From Hygrocybe punicea (Eukaryota; Basidiomycota; Agaricomycetes; Agaricales; Hygrophoraceae), in the NCBI GenBank assembly GCA_963556145.1, contig OY744465.1, positions 5,890,001 through 5,954,000 of the forward strand: a stretch of 64,000 nt of DNA, read 5' to 3'. Shown in pieces: positions 35,963-49,289 of this stretch. The position numbers and the translations under genes were made by a program. The notes beneath the pieces were generated by a model, which saw only the letters and a program-made list of their open reading frames with translations, did no database searches and was not told the DNA's origin. Position 1 is the stretch's first letter. Each line of letters starts with the position of its first letter.

Positions 35963-37877
35963 ATGTCCTTGCCAGTCGTCAAAACCTCGACTGCCACTGT
36001 CAATCCCGCCGCCTTCAAGTACTGGCCTGATGCGCCGCCCAAAAAGCTGCAGGAGCTACATCGCATCTTCCAAATCCAGTACATGGTCCCGCCCAAGATT
36101 CCGGCACCCAACAAGGAATCCGGCACCATTCCCGTATTTTCTCGTAATCTCTATGTACTGAAGACACACCCCCACGATGCCACCGCCCGAGTTGAGTTAT
36201 GGCGCGAAATCCCCGAACGATACGAGGAACCGCTCCGTCGCTTGATTTATCAAATGGATATGTACATCTACGCGACAGCAGCCATCGCATACAACAAGGC
36301 ACCCAACTACTCGCCGGACTACATCAAAAACGATAAGGAAGGGACTGATTTACTTCGGGATTACCTCAAGTATACCGACACCGTCATGGACGAAATTTGG
36401 GCAGAGGTTTTGGTCGCAAAACGGGCCAACGAGGTTGCCCGTGACTGGTGAAGCAAGATTTTCGACGATTGGCTCCTCAAAGAGTTTTATGTCGGCAAGC
36501 ATTCTCCATCGGCATTGATTCAACATGGCGCTGTTAGCACCGAGACCATGACAGAGGACCTCGGTGAGTATATATACGCATTGGCAGACAAATGGATTAT
36601 GACATCTGGCATCATAGATTGGGCGAAATACGACGAATCTGTGCCAGCATGGCACAGCGGAACCTCTGCAAATTGGTTGTTCGGTGGGCTTCCGGATGCC
36701 ACAAAGCTCGAAATAATCGGTCAGGTTATTGCTTGGTGTAAAGGACATAGTGTCCTCGTCGATGCCGATGTGGCGGACGATGATGAAGGTATGATCTAGA
36801 ATTACATATGTGATTGTGCTAATGATATAATACATTTGCAGAGGAGCTGGTTCCCGAGGGCTAGGGCAAGGGCAAAGCCAAGTCAAAATCGGTCAAAAAA
36901 CAGAAGACATCTTCTGCTGGTTTGTACAAATTTTCTACCATACCGGTGTATAGATGTACTGAATATTCAGGTGGCGCAGACAATTCGTCCGAGAAGGACA
37001 AAAAGAAGCCCAAGCCCAAACCCAAGTCCAGTAAGTACTTTCATTGTCTGTGATTGTCATACATGAAAACCCTTCTTCATGACAGAACGCACAATCAAGT
37101 CCAAAGCCGAGGATGACGATGACGGTGAGTTATTGAATTCCGAATATCAAAACGATAATCCAACACATTTATTCATGTATAGACGACGTAAAGATGGAGG
37201 AAGACTTAGCCCCGGTAAAGAAGAAGCGGTCCAAGGCTCAAATGCGTACGTTGCTCACGTTGCTATGATTAATGCACTGACATATTGCAGTCACTGTCGA
37301 AATTGCGCCGTCGCGCGGATCCAAGAAATCGGAATCCGAAAAATTGACAGTGGAAGTTAAACCACCCGTCTCCTCCGAGTCGGATGATGTGCCACTGGAA
37401 TCCGCAAAGTTGGGCTTGTTAGGACCAGAATGGGAGGGGTTGTTGCATTCTGATGACGATGTAATCATGCACGACAACGATGGACCTCCCAAACCCATAC
37501 AGGACTCTCTCAGCGGCGATCACGAGGACGGCGAGACAGCAAAGAGGAGGAAGTTGGATCTGGCATCGGAGCAAGCCGGTATTATCGCAGAAAGGCTCCA
37601 GCCAGCGAAGCCTCCGAAGAAGTCTCCAACTCCGGGTATGCACATCACACTCTATATAGATTTCACATCTGATCTTATCAATATCCTAGGATTCTGTCCC
37701 AATACGCATGCATCGTCACGCCATCAGTTGTCGACCCCGGCGGAGCCAGGCTGTTTATCAATGGATGTAGATTGGAGCAATATCGTTCCTCATGATATCC
37801 TAGTCTCGATTACACAGAGCCAAACAAGGCCTTCATCTCTCAAGGTGTCAACATCTAAACTGGACCCTGGCCCTTAG
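35963..37877 (+). pseudogene. Gene Y, right-arm copy, two nonsense codons
   Basis: Same exon plan as 24741-26655. In exon 1 a TGA at 36449-36451 replaces the CGA (Arg) of the left copy after VARDW. In exon 2 a TAG at 36862-36864 interrupts the GKGKGK tract. The first about 490 bp differ from the left copy by several percent, including silent and missense changes, whereas exons 3-7 are essentially identical. It lies just beyond the right end of element X copy B. A truncated product of about 162 residues is possible but probably not functional. Confidence 0.8.
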
Positions 37878-38349
37878 TTTCGGTTGCTGTAAGTCCTCTT
37901 TTTGTGGAGTATTAATTATATTTGACTAAAGACACGTTTATCTCAGTCGTTGATTTCTGGTAATCTGTTGGTAATCTGTGCCCTCAACGTCCTCCTCTAC
38001 CGCCATTCTTTACATTTGTACAATATCTGTACATTTCTTTTTTTGCTCTATTGAAAATGGCTTGTGTTACTTTCCTATGACCATAACAATTGAGTAAGAT
38101 AATAAGTATACACAGATATCACATAAGACATCGATCTTGGTGACTGAAAACCTGTTTGTCTAAATTAAGTGTATTAATTTCAGTTCACGTTTGTCAGTAC
38201 AGCCACCACAGGTAACATGAGAAGGTAACATGAGAAGGACAACCTTGGATTACTATGACTCGAGTTAATGAACATTCAAATTGAATATATGTAATAAACC
38301 AGAACTGCCAACTTTATGGACCAATTAAATGGGGAGACACATAGGAGAC

Positions 38350-38534
38350 GGATGAGGAATTTTTGCCATCAAATAATATTGAGATCTCCACTCAATTATT
38401 TTGTTGCTATCATAAGTCCGAAAATGTCAAAAACATAACGTTATCCACTTTTTACAACGTTTTCGGACTTATGATAACAACAAAAATAATTGAGTGGAGA
38501 TCTCAATATTATTTGATGGTAAATTCCTCATCCA
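38350..38534. repeat. Hairpin MITE (right arm copy)
   Basis: Mirror of 24084-24268, with about 75-bp inverted arms and a short loop holding AACATAACGTTATCC. The frame that opens at 38363 begins inside it. Confidence 0.8.
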
Positions 38535-38761
38535 TCCCCTGTGACAACTGTAACAAATCCCCCTCATATGGTGGCAAGCATAACCATCAATCCAAGGAAA
38601 GCTATGACTATTCAGTACCGGAATATTATGTATGTTACGAAAACATTCAATTGAATAAAAACATTATAAAGCTTCAGGCACACCTTATGATGTTTTTGGA
38701 AGAGCTTACAAATAAGATAATGTCATATGATCAATCCAATTGTGTTAATTGTTGTTCATGA
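38535..38761 (+). CDS. Possible small Cys-containing protein beside Helitron 1
   Basis: The part of the 38363-38761 frame that lies outside the MITE encodes a peptide with CDNCNKSPSYGGKHNHQSKE, a helical stretch and a C-terminal NCVNCCS. There is no clear start codon outside the MITE; a spliced upstream exon would be needed. It lies 65 bp upstream of the Helitron frame, on the same strand. An identical copy is at 23857-24083. This may be only a chance frame. Confidence 0.25.
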
Positions 38762-38826
38762 TCCGAACCACTTAACTAGTTAAATAGATACATGGGCGGT
38801 GCTTTCTCTTACTATCACCAATCCAC

Positions 38827-41800
38827 ATGAATCTCCACGATATCATGCATGTCTGCATTGCGGTATTGACTTATCTACATTTCCTTGCAAACGCAACCAT
38901 ATTTCCACAACTATGCCAAGACCAACTTATGTATATCTCTCTTGAACCAATATCCGCTCCTTTGATATCGGCATTGACCCAAGAATTGGGTGTTTTTCAA
39001 AGAAAACTCATAGAACATGAGTTTGCCCCAGATCAGGGCGATGCAACAATATTGATGCAAATAAATGCAACACAATGTGTAAAGTTCATTGAAATAACAA
39101 AAGATAACTTGACGGTCGATCCATTATTCGTTTGGACTACATTTAAAAATAGCGCGTTCAAAATGCAATTACGTTCTATTCAATATGACAGAACATATTT
39201 CTTACCTCCTAAATATCTCTTCGCTTTGTATTGTCTTCTCAAACCTATCACTGTTCAATGTCATTGTAAAATGATCAATGCATTGCTAATGCGATCGCTA
39301 TTGAGACGACATGATTTCAGATCATATTTGTTTCATTGTATTACTAGTTCTCTATCACATGCAACGTTGCTGTGGACCACACTATGTTTCATAATACGGC
39401 ATAGCCGTTCAAACATAATTATGTTCAATTTGAATTTATTCAGAAACTTGTTTAAATCTTTATATATAAATTCCGTTCATAGATATGACTACATTGGTGG
39501 TGGTAAACGAATACCAACATTCAAGTTTAGCTTTATTCAATCTTTCATGCTACCGTCTAATAATATCAACCATGATTCCGACATACTATTTGAATACGTG
39601 GATCATGTTGATCAACAGGCTGCCAACATTGTATATGGAGATAGAAAAAAATATTTGTGGGTCAAAATGCCTTTGCATGAACTTCTGCCAAAGTTGACGG
39701 TGAAGGATATTGGTGAAATAACAACAATACATGGTATATATTTGTCAAAGACATTACGAAGATTACATGGACAAGATCTATCTGTGGCATTAATGAGGCA
39801 TAATTGTTCAGCTTGTGATACTCATGTTTCTATTTTTCATGTGCATGATATTAAATCAAATAAAGATAAGTGTAAAGAGTGGTACAAAAGACAACAAATG
39901 ACAGAAACATATGAGTGCGAAACAGAAGAAACTCAGACTAAAATGAAAGAAGAATTGGACAAGTCAGATGAGCAATCATTTCCTCCTCCTCCACCATCTA
40001 TTGAATTGAAGGAAACCATAATCAGCAACTGGTGCAGAGATACATCACCTGAATGTTTTCAAGAAAGTGGGTGTGCCGTGTGCGGTCAATTGGTTGCATT
40101 GAAGAACATGTCTTTATTGTCAAAGACAAAGGTTAATCTGAAAATATTAACTAGAGAAAATATGGGAATCACAAGATGTGAACGACATCATTGTTCTGAT
40201 CCAATAGAGGATATGAAAGGTCCAGTGCTAGATGAGACATGTAAATGGATATGCAAGCCATGTGTGCTCAGTCTAAACAAAGGCCAAACTCCCAAATATG
40301 CTTTGGCGAATGGACTTTGGATGGGAAGAATTCCTGCACAACTTCAAAATCTAACATTTGCTGAACAACTTTTGATTGCCCGTGTTCGTCACAACAAATG
40401 TATTGTTCGTGTCTCATCTGGGATGCATAAAATGAAAGCAAATGCTATCATGTTTCAAAACCCAACACCAAAGATATATCAATGGTTGCCTCCAACAATT
40501 AAAGAACTTGATGAAGTGCTAGCGTTTATTTTCACCAGTCCTGCCAGACCAACTCCAGAAGACATGGAGCGAACGCCTTTATTGGTTCGCTGAAGGCGAG
40601 TTTCTGCAGCTTTAGAATGGCTGAAATTGAATCACATGGATTACTATGATTTAGATATCTCCTATGAAAATCTAGCACAATATCCAGATCATGGAATTCC
40701 TGTTGTGGTTGCATATCGACCAGCAGACACAAATAAGGAACCAGAAGCCACTAGTGCATTTGACAATGAAGTGGAAGATGGTGTGGAAGATGGGCCTTGT
40801 CCCTTTGTTGTTAGTGGTGTAACTGGCGAAAATCTAGATATTACAAGTCCAAAGGCATTAATAGCTAGAGCGACCAAGCACTTGATAGATGACCATGGTG
40901 GTGTTCTTGCCATAAGCCATGCTAGAAATCCAGAATCGTTCTTTAATAATCCTCAGTTATATCCTATGATGTTTCCCTGCCTATTTCCATATGGCTTGGG
41001 TGGTATTAGCAGCATAGACAATGATGTTTTAAGCATCAGTGATATGATGCACAAAAGACATCTCCTGATGTACCATGACAAAAGATTTCAAACCGATCCC
41101 TATTTTCCATTGATTGCATTCAATCAAGAACAAATCAAGGACAGTACAACCGGAGGATATTTGTTGACTAATAAACATAATTTCAACGATATTGCAGATC
41201 GCCTGATGAATATCAATACAGCTGTTTTGGATGACCTCTCTAAGAGATTATCTAGAGGTGATAGAGTCAAACCAGATACATCGGAAGAGAAAGCATGCTA
41301 TAAACTCATTTCTGATCTGGATCACGTAGCTGGTCAGGTCAAAGGTTCAATTACTAACAAGAAATACATGCGAAATGAGATTTGGTCTCTGATATCCTAT
41401 ATTGGTGCTCCGACTTGGTTTATCACTTTTGCACCTGCAGACATCAATCACCCACTATGCTTATATTATGCTGACAACAAAGAAAAGTTTTATCCTAAAC
41501 TACGTCTACCCCAGGATTGTTACAAACTAATTGCAAACAATCCAGTTGCTGGAGCCCGCTTCTTTCACTTTACTACTGAAATGTTCATCAAACATATATT
41601 AGGAATAAATGAATCTCATCCTGGCCTGTATGGAAACACATCAGGTTATTATGCAACGGTAGAGGAACAAGGACGTCTTACCTTGCATCTTCATATGCTG
41701 TTGTGGATAAAGGGATGCCTTACACCTCAGGAAATACGTGACAAAATTATGGGTGAAAATTCTGACTTTCAGAAAAGATTAGTGGAATATTTGGAAAGTT

Positions 41801-44800
41801 TGTGTGTAGGACAATTCATGACAGGTTCTAAAGATGAGGTATCACAGAAAATGGAACAGACAATGTCGAAACCTGAATATCAACCACCAACATGTGTCAT
41901 GCCAGATCCACCATCATATAATTGTTCCATGAATTGTCAATATCACAACAAAAGATCAACATGGTGGCAAAGGTTTCAAGATGTTGTAGATGATCTTTTA
42001 TTGCGATTAAATGTACATAACAGGCATGATGGCAAAAAAAAGCCATACTGTCTTAATTCGAAAGGTGAATGTAAACGACGATTTCCCCGTGATATCTTTC
42101 AACAGACTTTTGTAGAACCTAACACTGGTGCTCTCAACCTCAAGCATGGTGAACCTTGGATGAACATGGTGACACCTGAAGTTACATATATGCTACAATG
42201 CAATTCTGATGTGACCAGCTTATTATCAGGTACTGCTATAAAGGCCATAGTTGCATACATAACAGATTATATTACAAAATTCTCCTTGAAGACCTATAGC
42301 ATTTTTGAAGTGATAAAAAGTATTTTTGATAAGAATTCCGAAATGATTGGTGGCGACCTGAAAAGAAAAGACAAAGTCAGAAAACTGTTTACACAAATAG
42401 TCAATTCACTCACCTCCAAAATGGAAATTGGTGCTCCAATGGCTTCATTATATGTGCTTGGAAATCCTGATCACTACACCAGTCATAAATTTGTGCCATT
42501 CTTTTGGAGATCTTATGTTAAAGAGGTTATCAGTGCATGGTCTGATGAAGAAATTCCCAATATATGTGAAGACCAAGATAATGCACAAAAGGTTGTTATT
42601 GGTAAGAATAATGGCGCATACATTGGACTTTCCAAAGTAAATAATTATATGTTCAGACCAGCCTTGTATGATAATGTATCACTGTATGACTGGATACGTC
42701 TTGCCACTATGGAACCAAAGAAAAGACGCACCAAAACAAAGACCAAAAGGGCCAGAAAAGAACCAGTGCAAAACCAAATTTTTGACAATCTAGGCTGTGA
42801 TGATTTGTCTGACTCTTGCACTGAACCTACTAATGTTGACTATTCCAGTGATGACAACTTGTCTGATGTCGTTGATAATGATATACTCATGGAGATAGAT
42901 GAAATTCCAAAACCTGATAGTTTGAATAGACATGTAGGCACAGAAATAGCTGATAAAACAAATGAAGTTGATCTTAATAAATTGACAAAATTTGAAAATG
43001 ATTATACTTTACATCCCAATCATCCACAATATCTTACCCACCATGCCAAAATGAAAGGGAATGATCCTTTCATAGTTCCTAATTTTATTCCAAACACTTT
43101 GCCAAGGGCTGACCGTGGTGATCGAGAATATTATTGTTGTACAATGTTAACGTTTTTCAAGCCATGGAGAAGTGGCAAAGAACTCAAAAGTAAATTACAA
43201 ACATGGGATAATGCTTTTATAGACCACGAGTTTTCTAAAAGAGAACTAGAGATCATGAAATACTTTGGTCTGCGGTATGAATGTTTGGATGCAAGAGATG
43301 ATTTCTCTGCTAAACGTCAGAAGAATAATACTGCAAATATAAGGTATTCATGGGCGACCTCAAACGGTCTTGATGAACTGGATGACATGCACAATGCTGA
43401 ATTTGCATTTAATGGCGACGACTTCAACAACAATATTGATGAAGACAATAATGACACGGAAATACTCCTGAAACTTGGTCAAAAAGGACAAAAAAGGAAA
43501 GATCAAATGCTGATAGCTGAAAGAACTTTGAAAAGGTCAGGGTGGCTCGATGATTGTATTGATGGTACCCCAGATATAGGACCGTTGATACCTATAGAAC
43601 CACCTGTAGTACAATCAGCAAAATTGTGGAGAACTGCAGTCCTTGCAAAGAAAAAGGAAATCATCGATGACAGAAATAAAAATTTACCAACAAACACAGC
43701 AACCATAAATAAATTGGAAAATTTTCAATATAATGATGTCAAGATAGTGGATGCAGCATACATCAACCATATGTTTATTCCTGCAAACAGAGCTGATCGT
43801 CATCTTATTGATGTAACTATCAATGATTACAAGTTGAACACTGACCAAAAGAGAGCATTTCATATCATTGCGAATCACTCTACCTTGATTAACGGTTCTG
43901 ATAAGCTACGCATGTATCTTGGTGGGATGGCAGGCACAGGGAAATCACAAGTCATCAAAGCATTGACTAGTTTTTTTGGTAAACACAACGAAAATCATCG
44001 ATTTGTGGTTCTTGCACCAACCGGTGGTGCTGCTGCCCTTGTAAATGGATCCACATATCACTCCATTCTTGGAATTAATCAGGGAGGATCATCTCGTTCC
44101 CTTGCACAAGTACGTGCCAATCTTGATGGTGTGGATTACATTTTCATTGATGAGGTGTCAATGTTATCTTGCAGAGATATGTATAAAATCAGTGCTCAGT
44201 GTGCAAAAGCACGTGGTGTTTATGATGAACCCTTTGGTGGCATTAATATGATATTTGCAGGAGATTTTGGCCAACTTCCACCAGCTATGAGTGGTGCTCC
44301 TTTATACTCTGGAACCGTTGGTGTCCAAATCAATTCCAGTCAAACTATAGCAAATCAGGAAGCGGCTATAGGCAAAGCTCTTTGGCGTCAAATAACAACA
44401 GTTGTTATATTACGTGAAAATATGAGACAAACCAATCAGTCAGAAGAAGATGTCCAACTGAGGCTTGCTTTGGAAAACATGAGATACAAAGCATGTACTC
44501 CCAAAGATATTGCATTTCTTCGTACTCGTGTTGCAGGAAAAGGTCCAAATGATCCAAAATTAGCCCAAAAGAAATTCAGAAATGTGTCAGTTATAACTGC
44601 ATTGAATGCACAAAAAGACAAAATCAATGAACTTGGTATTCAACGTTTTGCTGCTGAAAATAGGAGACCATTAACATCATTCTATTCCATAGACAGATGG
44701 AATGATCCTACTAGTTCCAATAGCAAAAGAAAATCTCATCACATGTCAACAATTTTGGATCCTATTTGACACACAAAGATATTGGAACCTTCACTCCAAA

Positions 44801-46563
44801 AGCTACTTTGGAGCCAACCACATGCATCATCCTCTGATCATATACTAGGAAGATTGGACTTATGTGTAGGCATGCCAGTGATGCTGAGGAACAATGATGC
44901 AACAGAGTGCTGCATTACCAAAGGAGCAGAGGGCATAGTTGTGGGTTGGCAGAGTGCAATAGGTCCTGAGCAACAAACTGTACTGGACACTTTATTTGTC
45001 AGATTATTGAATCCTCCAAAAAAAATTAACATAGAAGGACTTCCTGAAAATGTTGTGCCGATTACAAAACATGTCACTTCCACCATGTGCTCATTACCCA
45101 ATGATGATGTGATATCTTTGTCAAGAGAACAAGTGTTGGTACTACCTAATTTTGCAATGACTGATTATGCATGTCAAGGACGTACTCGTCCTAACAATGT
45201 AGTTGACCTCAGTAGTTGTAGAAACCACCAATCCTATTATACTTGCTTATCAAGAAGTGCTTCTGCAGCAGGAACTATCATCATGCAAGGCTTTGATCCT
45301 AAAGTAATTACTGGGGGTGCTGCTGGATATCTCAGGCAGGAATTCAGAGAATTAGAACTGCTTGATGAGATTACCAAACTGAAATATCAAGGACTCTTAC
45401 CAGACCATGTCAAGGGAGATCAGCGAAATTCTATCATTGATCAATTTAGAAAATGGAAAGGAAAGTCATATATTCCAAAAAACATTCATCATGCTATCGC
45501 ATGGAAAGCCACGGAGCAACTAAATCAATACACAACACAGCCCTCTCCATGGCAATTAATTAAACATATGAACAAAAATCAAAAGGCAGATTTCAGAAAC
45601 CTCAACTTTGTTCCTGCAAAAGGAACTGTTCCAATCACTGTCACTCATAAAAATTCGACGGCCAATGTATTGCAAAATAAAAAACGAAAATTACAACAAG
45701 TTGTAAGTTCATCTTCCATAGTGAAAAAAAGACGAAAAACAAGTACTATTGAATTAAATGAACCAAAAGGGTTTATATGGGATGTGGAAGATTGGAGCTG
45801 TGCTTATGATTCACTCTTTACAATATTACTAGCAATATGGAATGAAGATCCATCAAGTTGGAAAAAAAGATTCAATAGCATCAATGAAATATTAAAGATT
45901 TTGAGCTTAGGATTCAAACGATCCAAGAATCACACAACAGATTTAGAAACAGTTAGAAATACAATCAGACATTTATTGCATCAAGATAAACCCGAAATAT
46001 TTCCTTATGGTCAAGTTGGCATTGCCATAAGTGATTTGGCCCATTATATAATGAAAGCAAATGAACCAATGACTTCAACTTGTCTTAAATGTATCAATTG
46101 TGAAAACATAACCATTCTGGAAAATGATAGATGTGACGCCATCTTTCATTGTTCATATTCATTTTCTGGAACAATCTCAACATGTCTTGCTCAAATCATA
46201 GTTAATAGACAACGGCACAAATGTCAATTGTGTTGGGGAGAGATTACTAAATTTATTGCATTTAACAAAATTCCACCTCTAATCATGTTTACAGTTGACT
46301 CTATTGAGAATTTAATAATTAGTCAAGTTATAAACTTGTCAATTGATGACATATCCACTGCTTACACATTGAGAGGAATTGTGTACTTTGGTGATGCACA
46401 TTTTACTGCCCGCATATTCATCAACAGTATGGTATGGTTTCATGATGGTATATCAACCAGATCAATTTGTATTAATGAAGGTGATATAGATGACTTTTCA
46501 AATATTAATTTATTGTCATGTAATGGTAATAATGCTGTACTGTTTATATATGCTCAATCTTAA
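38827..46563 (+). pseudogene. Helitron 1 Rep-helicase, right copy
   Basis: Same 2,579-codon frame as 16055-23791, with TGA at 40591-40593 (after TPLLVR) and 44767-44769 (after STILDPI). Helitron 2 keeps arginine at the first of these places, supporting a former CGA codon. Rep HUH motif at about 41671-41700, tyrosine pair at about 42256-42270, Walker A at 43921-43950, DEV near 44150, cysteine-peptidase-like tail from about 45780. I found only one amino-acid difference from the left copy (Leu for Pro near 44845). Confidence 0.9.
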
Positions 46564-46600
46564 TATGTGTTCTCTTGCTAAAAGAAGGGACGAGTAACAT

Positions 46601-46632
46601 GCCATGCAAAGCAATGGCCCACACCCCACTAG
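46601..46632 (+). mobile_element. Helitron 1 3' terminus (right)
   Basis: An 18-nt hairpin at 46601-46618, then CCACACCCCA and CTAG at 46629-46632, with T as the next base. Identical to the left terminus; sequence beyond it is unrelated between the two arms. Confidence 0.9.
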
Positions 46633-46864
46633 TCTATTTATTTATGTTTTTGATGTGGCTCGAGCTTAGAAGTTGTCCAAAGCTAGTAATTGCACGCAGA
46701 AAACCGACATGTGCAGCGTATGGAATATTTTTCAGTTGGTAAGGCGATAAATCGAGTTAATTCGTTCGATGAATATTCACGGACTGGTCCGTTGACGGAA
46801 AAGCACAACAAGTCTGACTTGTTGGATGGATGTAGAAGGACTAGATATACTACAACAAACATGT

Positions 46865-47155
46865 TGTTTGTTGTGTTCGGTCACCGGACATGTTTGGTGG
46901 ATGTCAATGTACGACTAGATATACTACACCGAACACATTGAACATGTTCGGTGTGTTCGGTGGAGATGTTCGGTGGATGTCAACCAATGGTTGTGACCGG
47001 ATATACCACACCGAACACACCGAACATCTCCACCGAACACACCGAACATGTTCGATGTGTTCGGTGTAGTATATCTCCTCATAATGGTTGGTTGACATCC
47101 ACCGAACATCTCCACCGAACACACCGAACACGTCCGATCTGTTCGGTGGATATTG
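46865..47155. repeat. Element X left palindrome array with altered half-site (copy C)
   Basis: Four palindromic clusters use ACACCGAACA and TGTTCGGTGT in place of CTTGTCGAACA. The GAACA/TGTTC core and the inverted paired layout are kept. Spacers contain GACATCCACC and GTGTAGTATATC-type sequence instead of the AT-rich spacers of copy B. Confidence 0.8.
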
Positions 47156-47401
47156 CTCTTTCAAGACATTTAAATGATTCCATTGCTGATCAACGTGTTT
47201 GGCATGTGTTCGTTGTTTTATCATTGCCACTCTTGTCAGGTGACATAATTCCGACGTCTTATAATTAGAAGGTTTGTGGAATTGTCACCACCCGCTATCA
47301 ACCACCCTGAAAGTAATCAATCATTAAGGTATTGATGTATTAATGATATCTGTGTCTGTTCCTCATACCACCCATCCGAAATCCTGCCTAGGTCCACAAA
47401 C

Positions 47402-49224
47402 ATGCCATATAAGAAGGAACTTGGTTATGAACTTTGCATGCACATCTGCCCTGGTCGAAAATGCGACTCTCCAAAAACGAAATGTCTTTTGTGGAAGAAG
47501 GAAGGAAACTCCTGCCAAAGACATGTCGGATCCGCACACCAACATCCCAAATGCGTTTCGTCTGGAATTTGTCCGCAGTCGGTATGTCTTGGTCGCAACA
47601 TACGTGAAAATTCGCAGGGTGTCCGCAATGCGACGGCCGCGGAACTTGATCTCCTTCCACGCAAAAGGCTATCATCTGACTCTGAGATGGAAACATCATC
47701 TGACTGTGAAACGGAACCGCCAACCACCGTAAGCAACAATGAACGCCGTATAACCACATTAAGCAACAATGACAGCCGTGTTTTCAAAATCCTTTTTATC
47801 CTTGACCCAACAACTCGTATCGCGAGCAAAGCCGCAGCCATTAACGATCTTGCATTCGTCACCACGACCATATCCGACATTGAACTCAATACCATTGCCC
47901 ATCTTGATGGTTACGTCCATATCATCAAGTCATACAAGAGTCGCTATTCAGCATGTATTCAAGAATGGGTAATGTCTATTGTTTAATTTGTGGATTGTTG
48001 ATACTGAAACGTATTTCACAACAAACAGGTTTATATCGGAATGCGACTACATCATGAGGATGGAGCCCGGCGCTTCAATGTCAAATACATATTTTGGCCC
48101 GAGTTCCTTCATGCAATACTTCGCCATCAAGACAAAGGCGATACGTGGCAAAAGTTCGCATCGGCAGATTGTGTATTTGGTGGTGTGGATATGGGAATGT
48201 CATACATGTAAGATTGACATCGCTTTAATTAATTCTGCTCTGTTTTCGCTGCATTATACTGATGTCTTGACAGCGGTAACCAATACGGATTGACACTGGA
48301 AAATGTGTCGATTTTCATGACTGGCATGGACGAACTCTGTCGAACAGCACACATCTGGCCGCCTCCGAAGCAGATGAACACGGTCCATTCAAAATGGATA
48401 CAAAATCAAAACTTGCTTCATGTCGCTTTGAATGTAACGCATACGATACGCCCTCAAGCAAAATTATTAAACGATGGCGACCAATTCCCACCGAATATTG
48501 TCTTGAAATGGACACACAGCGACACCGGTCATCACGTCCTATTACCTGGCGACGCCAAGCGAAATTGGGAATACATGCGCAATAACTGTGAGGTTCCAGG
48601 TTCACGTTGGTTTGGGCAAACGTACATCGAACCACTGAGTAAGATGGGCGAATGGCGTGTGTTTCTAGTTGGTGGAAAGGTCGTGTATACGGTGCACACC
48701 CTGTACAACAAGGAAAGCAAGTCCTGGAAGTGGGATATCGTCTCAAGTTTCTATACCTTGGATGAGTTAAGGTGAGTGCCCTTCATTTTCACTTGTCATA
48801 TCATATGCATGATTGTCTTAACTTTGTCAGAATATTTCAAACGCAGGGGACTCTATTGAAGACGGTGGCGTGCAATCCGGACAGGGGCGCCATTTCTATT
48901 CGAGAGCAAGGCAGAAACGAGTTCTTCGACTTTGTCCAAAAGACCTACAAAGGGCTTTATGCGATAGAGTCCAATATGGTTGGTGGAAAACCATCGATGA
49001 GTGTTTTTTGCCGTATGGACATATCGCTCATTGTGGATTCCAAAACGGATACTGTGTCCTATTTCGTGAACGAGGTGGAACGTTATCACACATGCAGCCT
49101 CTGGTCGAACATGAAGTCAGGTCCGAAATCCGTTCGAGCACCCATTGGCTCATTAGCAGACACTTTTGCAGGGGTTTTCTATAAATGGTTGATTGACATC
49201 AAAGGTCCATACTCATATTTGTAA
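47402..49224 (+). CDS. Element X gene 1: Cys/His-rich plus ATP-grasp-like protein (copy C)
   Basis: Splice model: 47402-47968, 48029-48207, 48274-48771, 48831-49224, giving 545 residues with phases identical to copy B. It keeps the N-terminal cysteines (CMHICPGRKC, CQRHVGSA, CVSSGICP) and the ATP-grasp-like residues (NIVLKWTHSDTGHHVLLPGD, YIEPLSKMGEWRVFLVGG, RMDISLI, FVNEVE). The linker and the segment after exon 1 vary most. The differences from copy B leave the frame, introns and motif residues intact, which suggests selection on the protein after the copies separated. No lesion seen. Confidence 0.75.
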
Positions 49225-49289
49225 TATTATCTGTACAGTCAATGGATCGGTTCGCATTTATTTCACAAAACAGACATAAGATACAAATA

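Larger units (their letters stand above)
35925..46632 (+). repeat. Right arm of the large inverted repeat
   Basis: Mirror of 15986-26693. From about 36451 outward the match is almost perfect; inward, in gene Y exon 1, it drops to several percent divergence. Several of the differences between arms are CG versus CA or TG (46591 versus 16027, and two Arg/His codons in gene Y). Confidence 0.9.

Noticed and set aside
38363..38534. N-terminal part of a 132-residue protein
   Set aside because: This part lies inside the foldback MITE, so the start codon there is probably accidental.
41000..44700. Antisense frames within the Helitron gene
   Set aside because: They are short shadows of the strongly coding opposite strand with no family resemblance.
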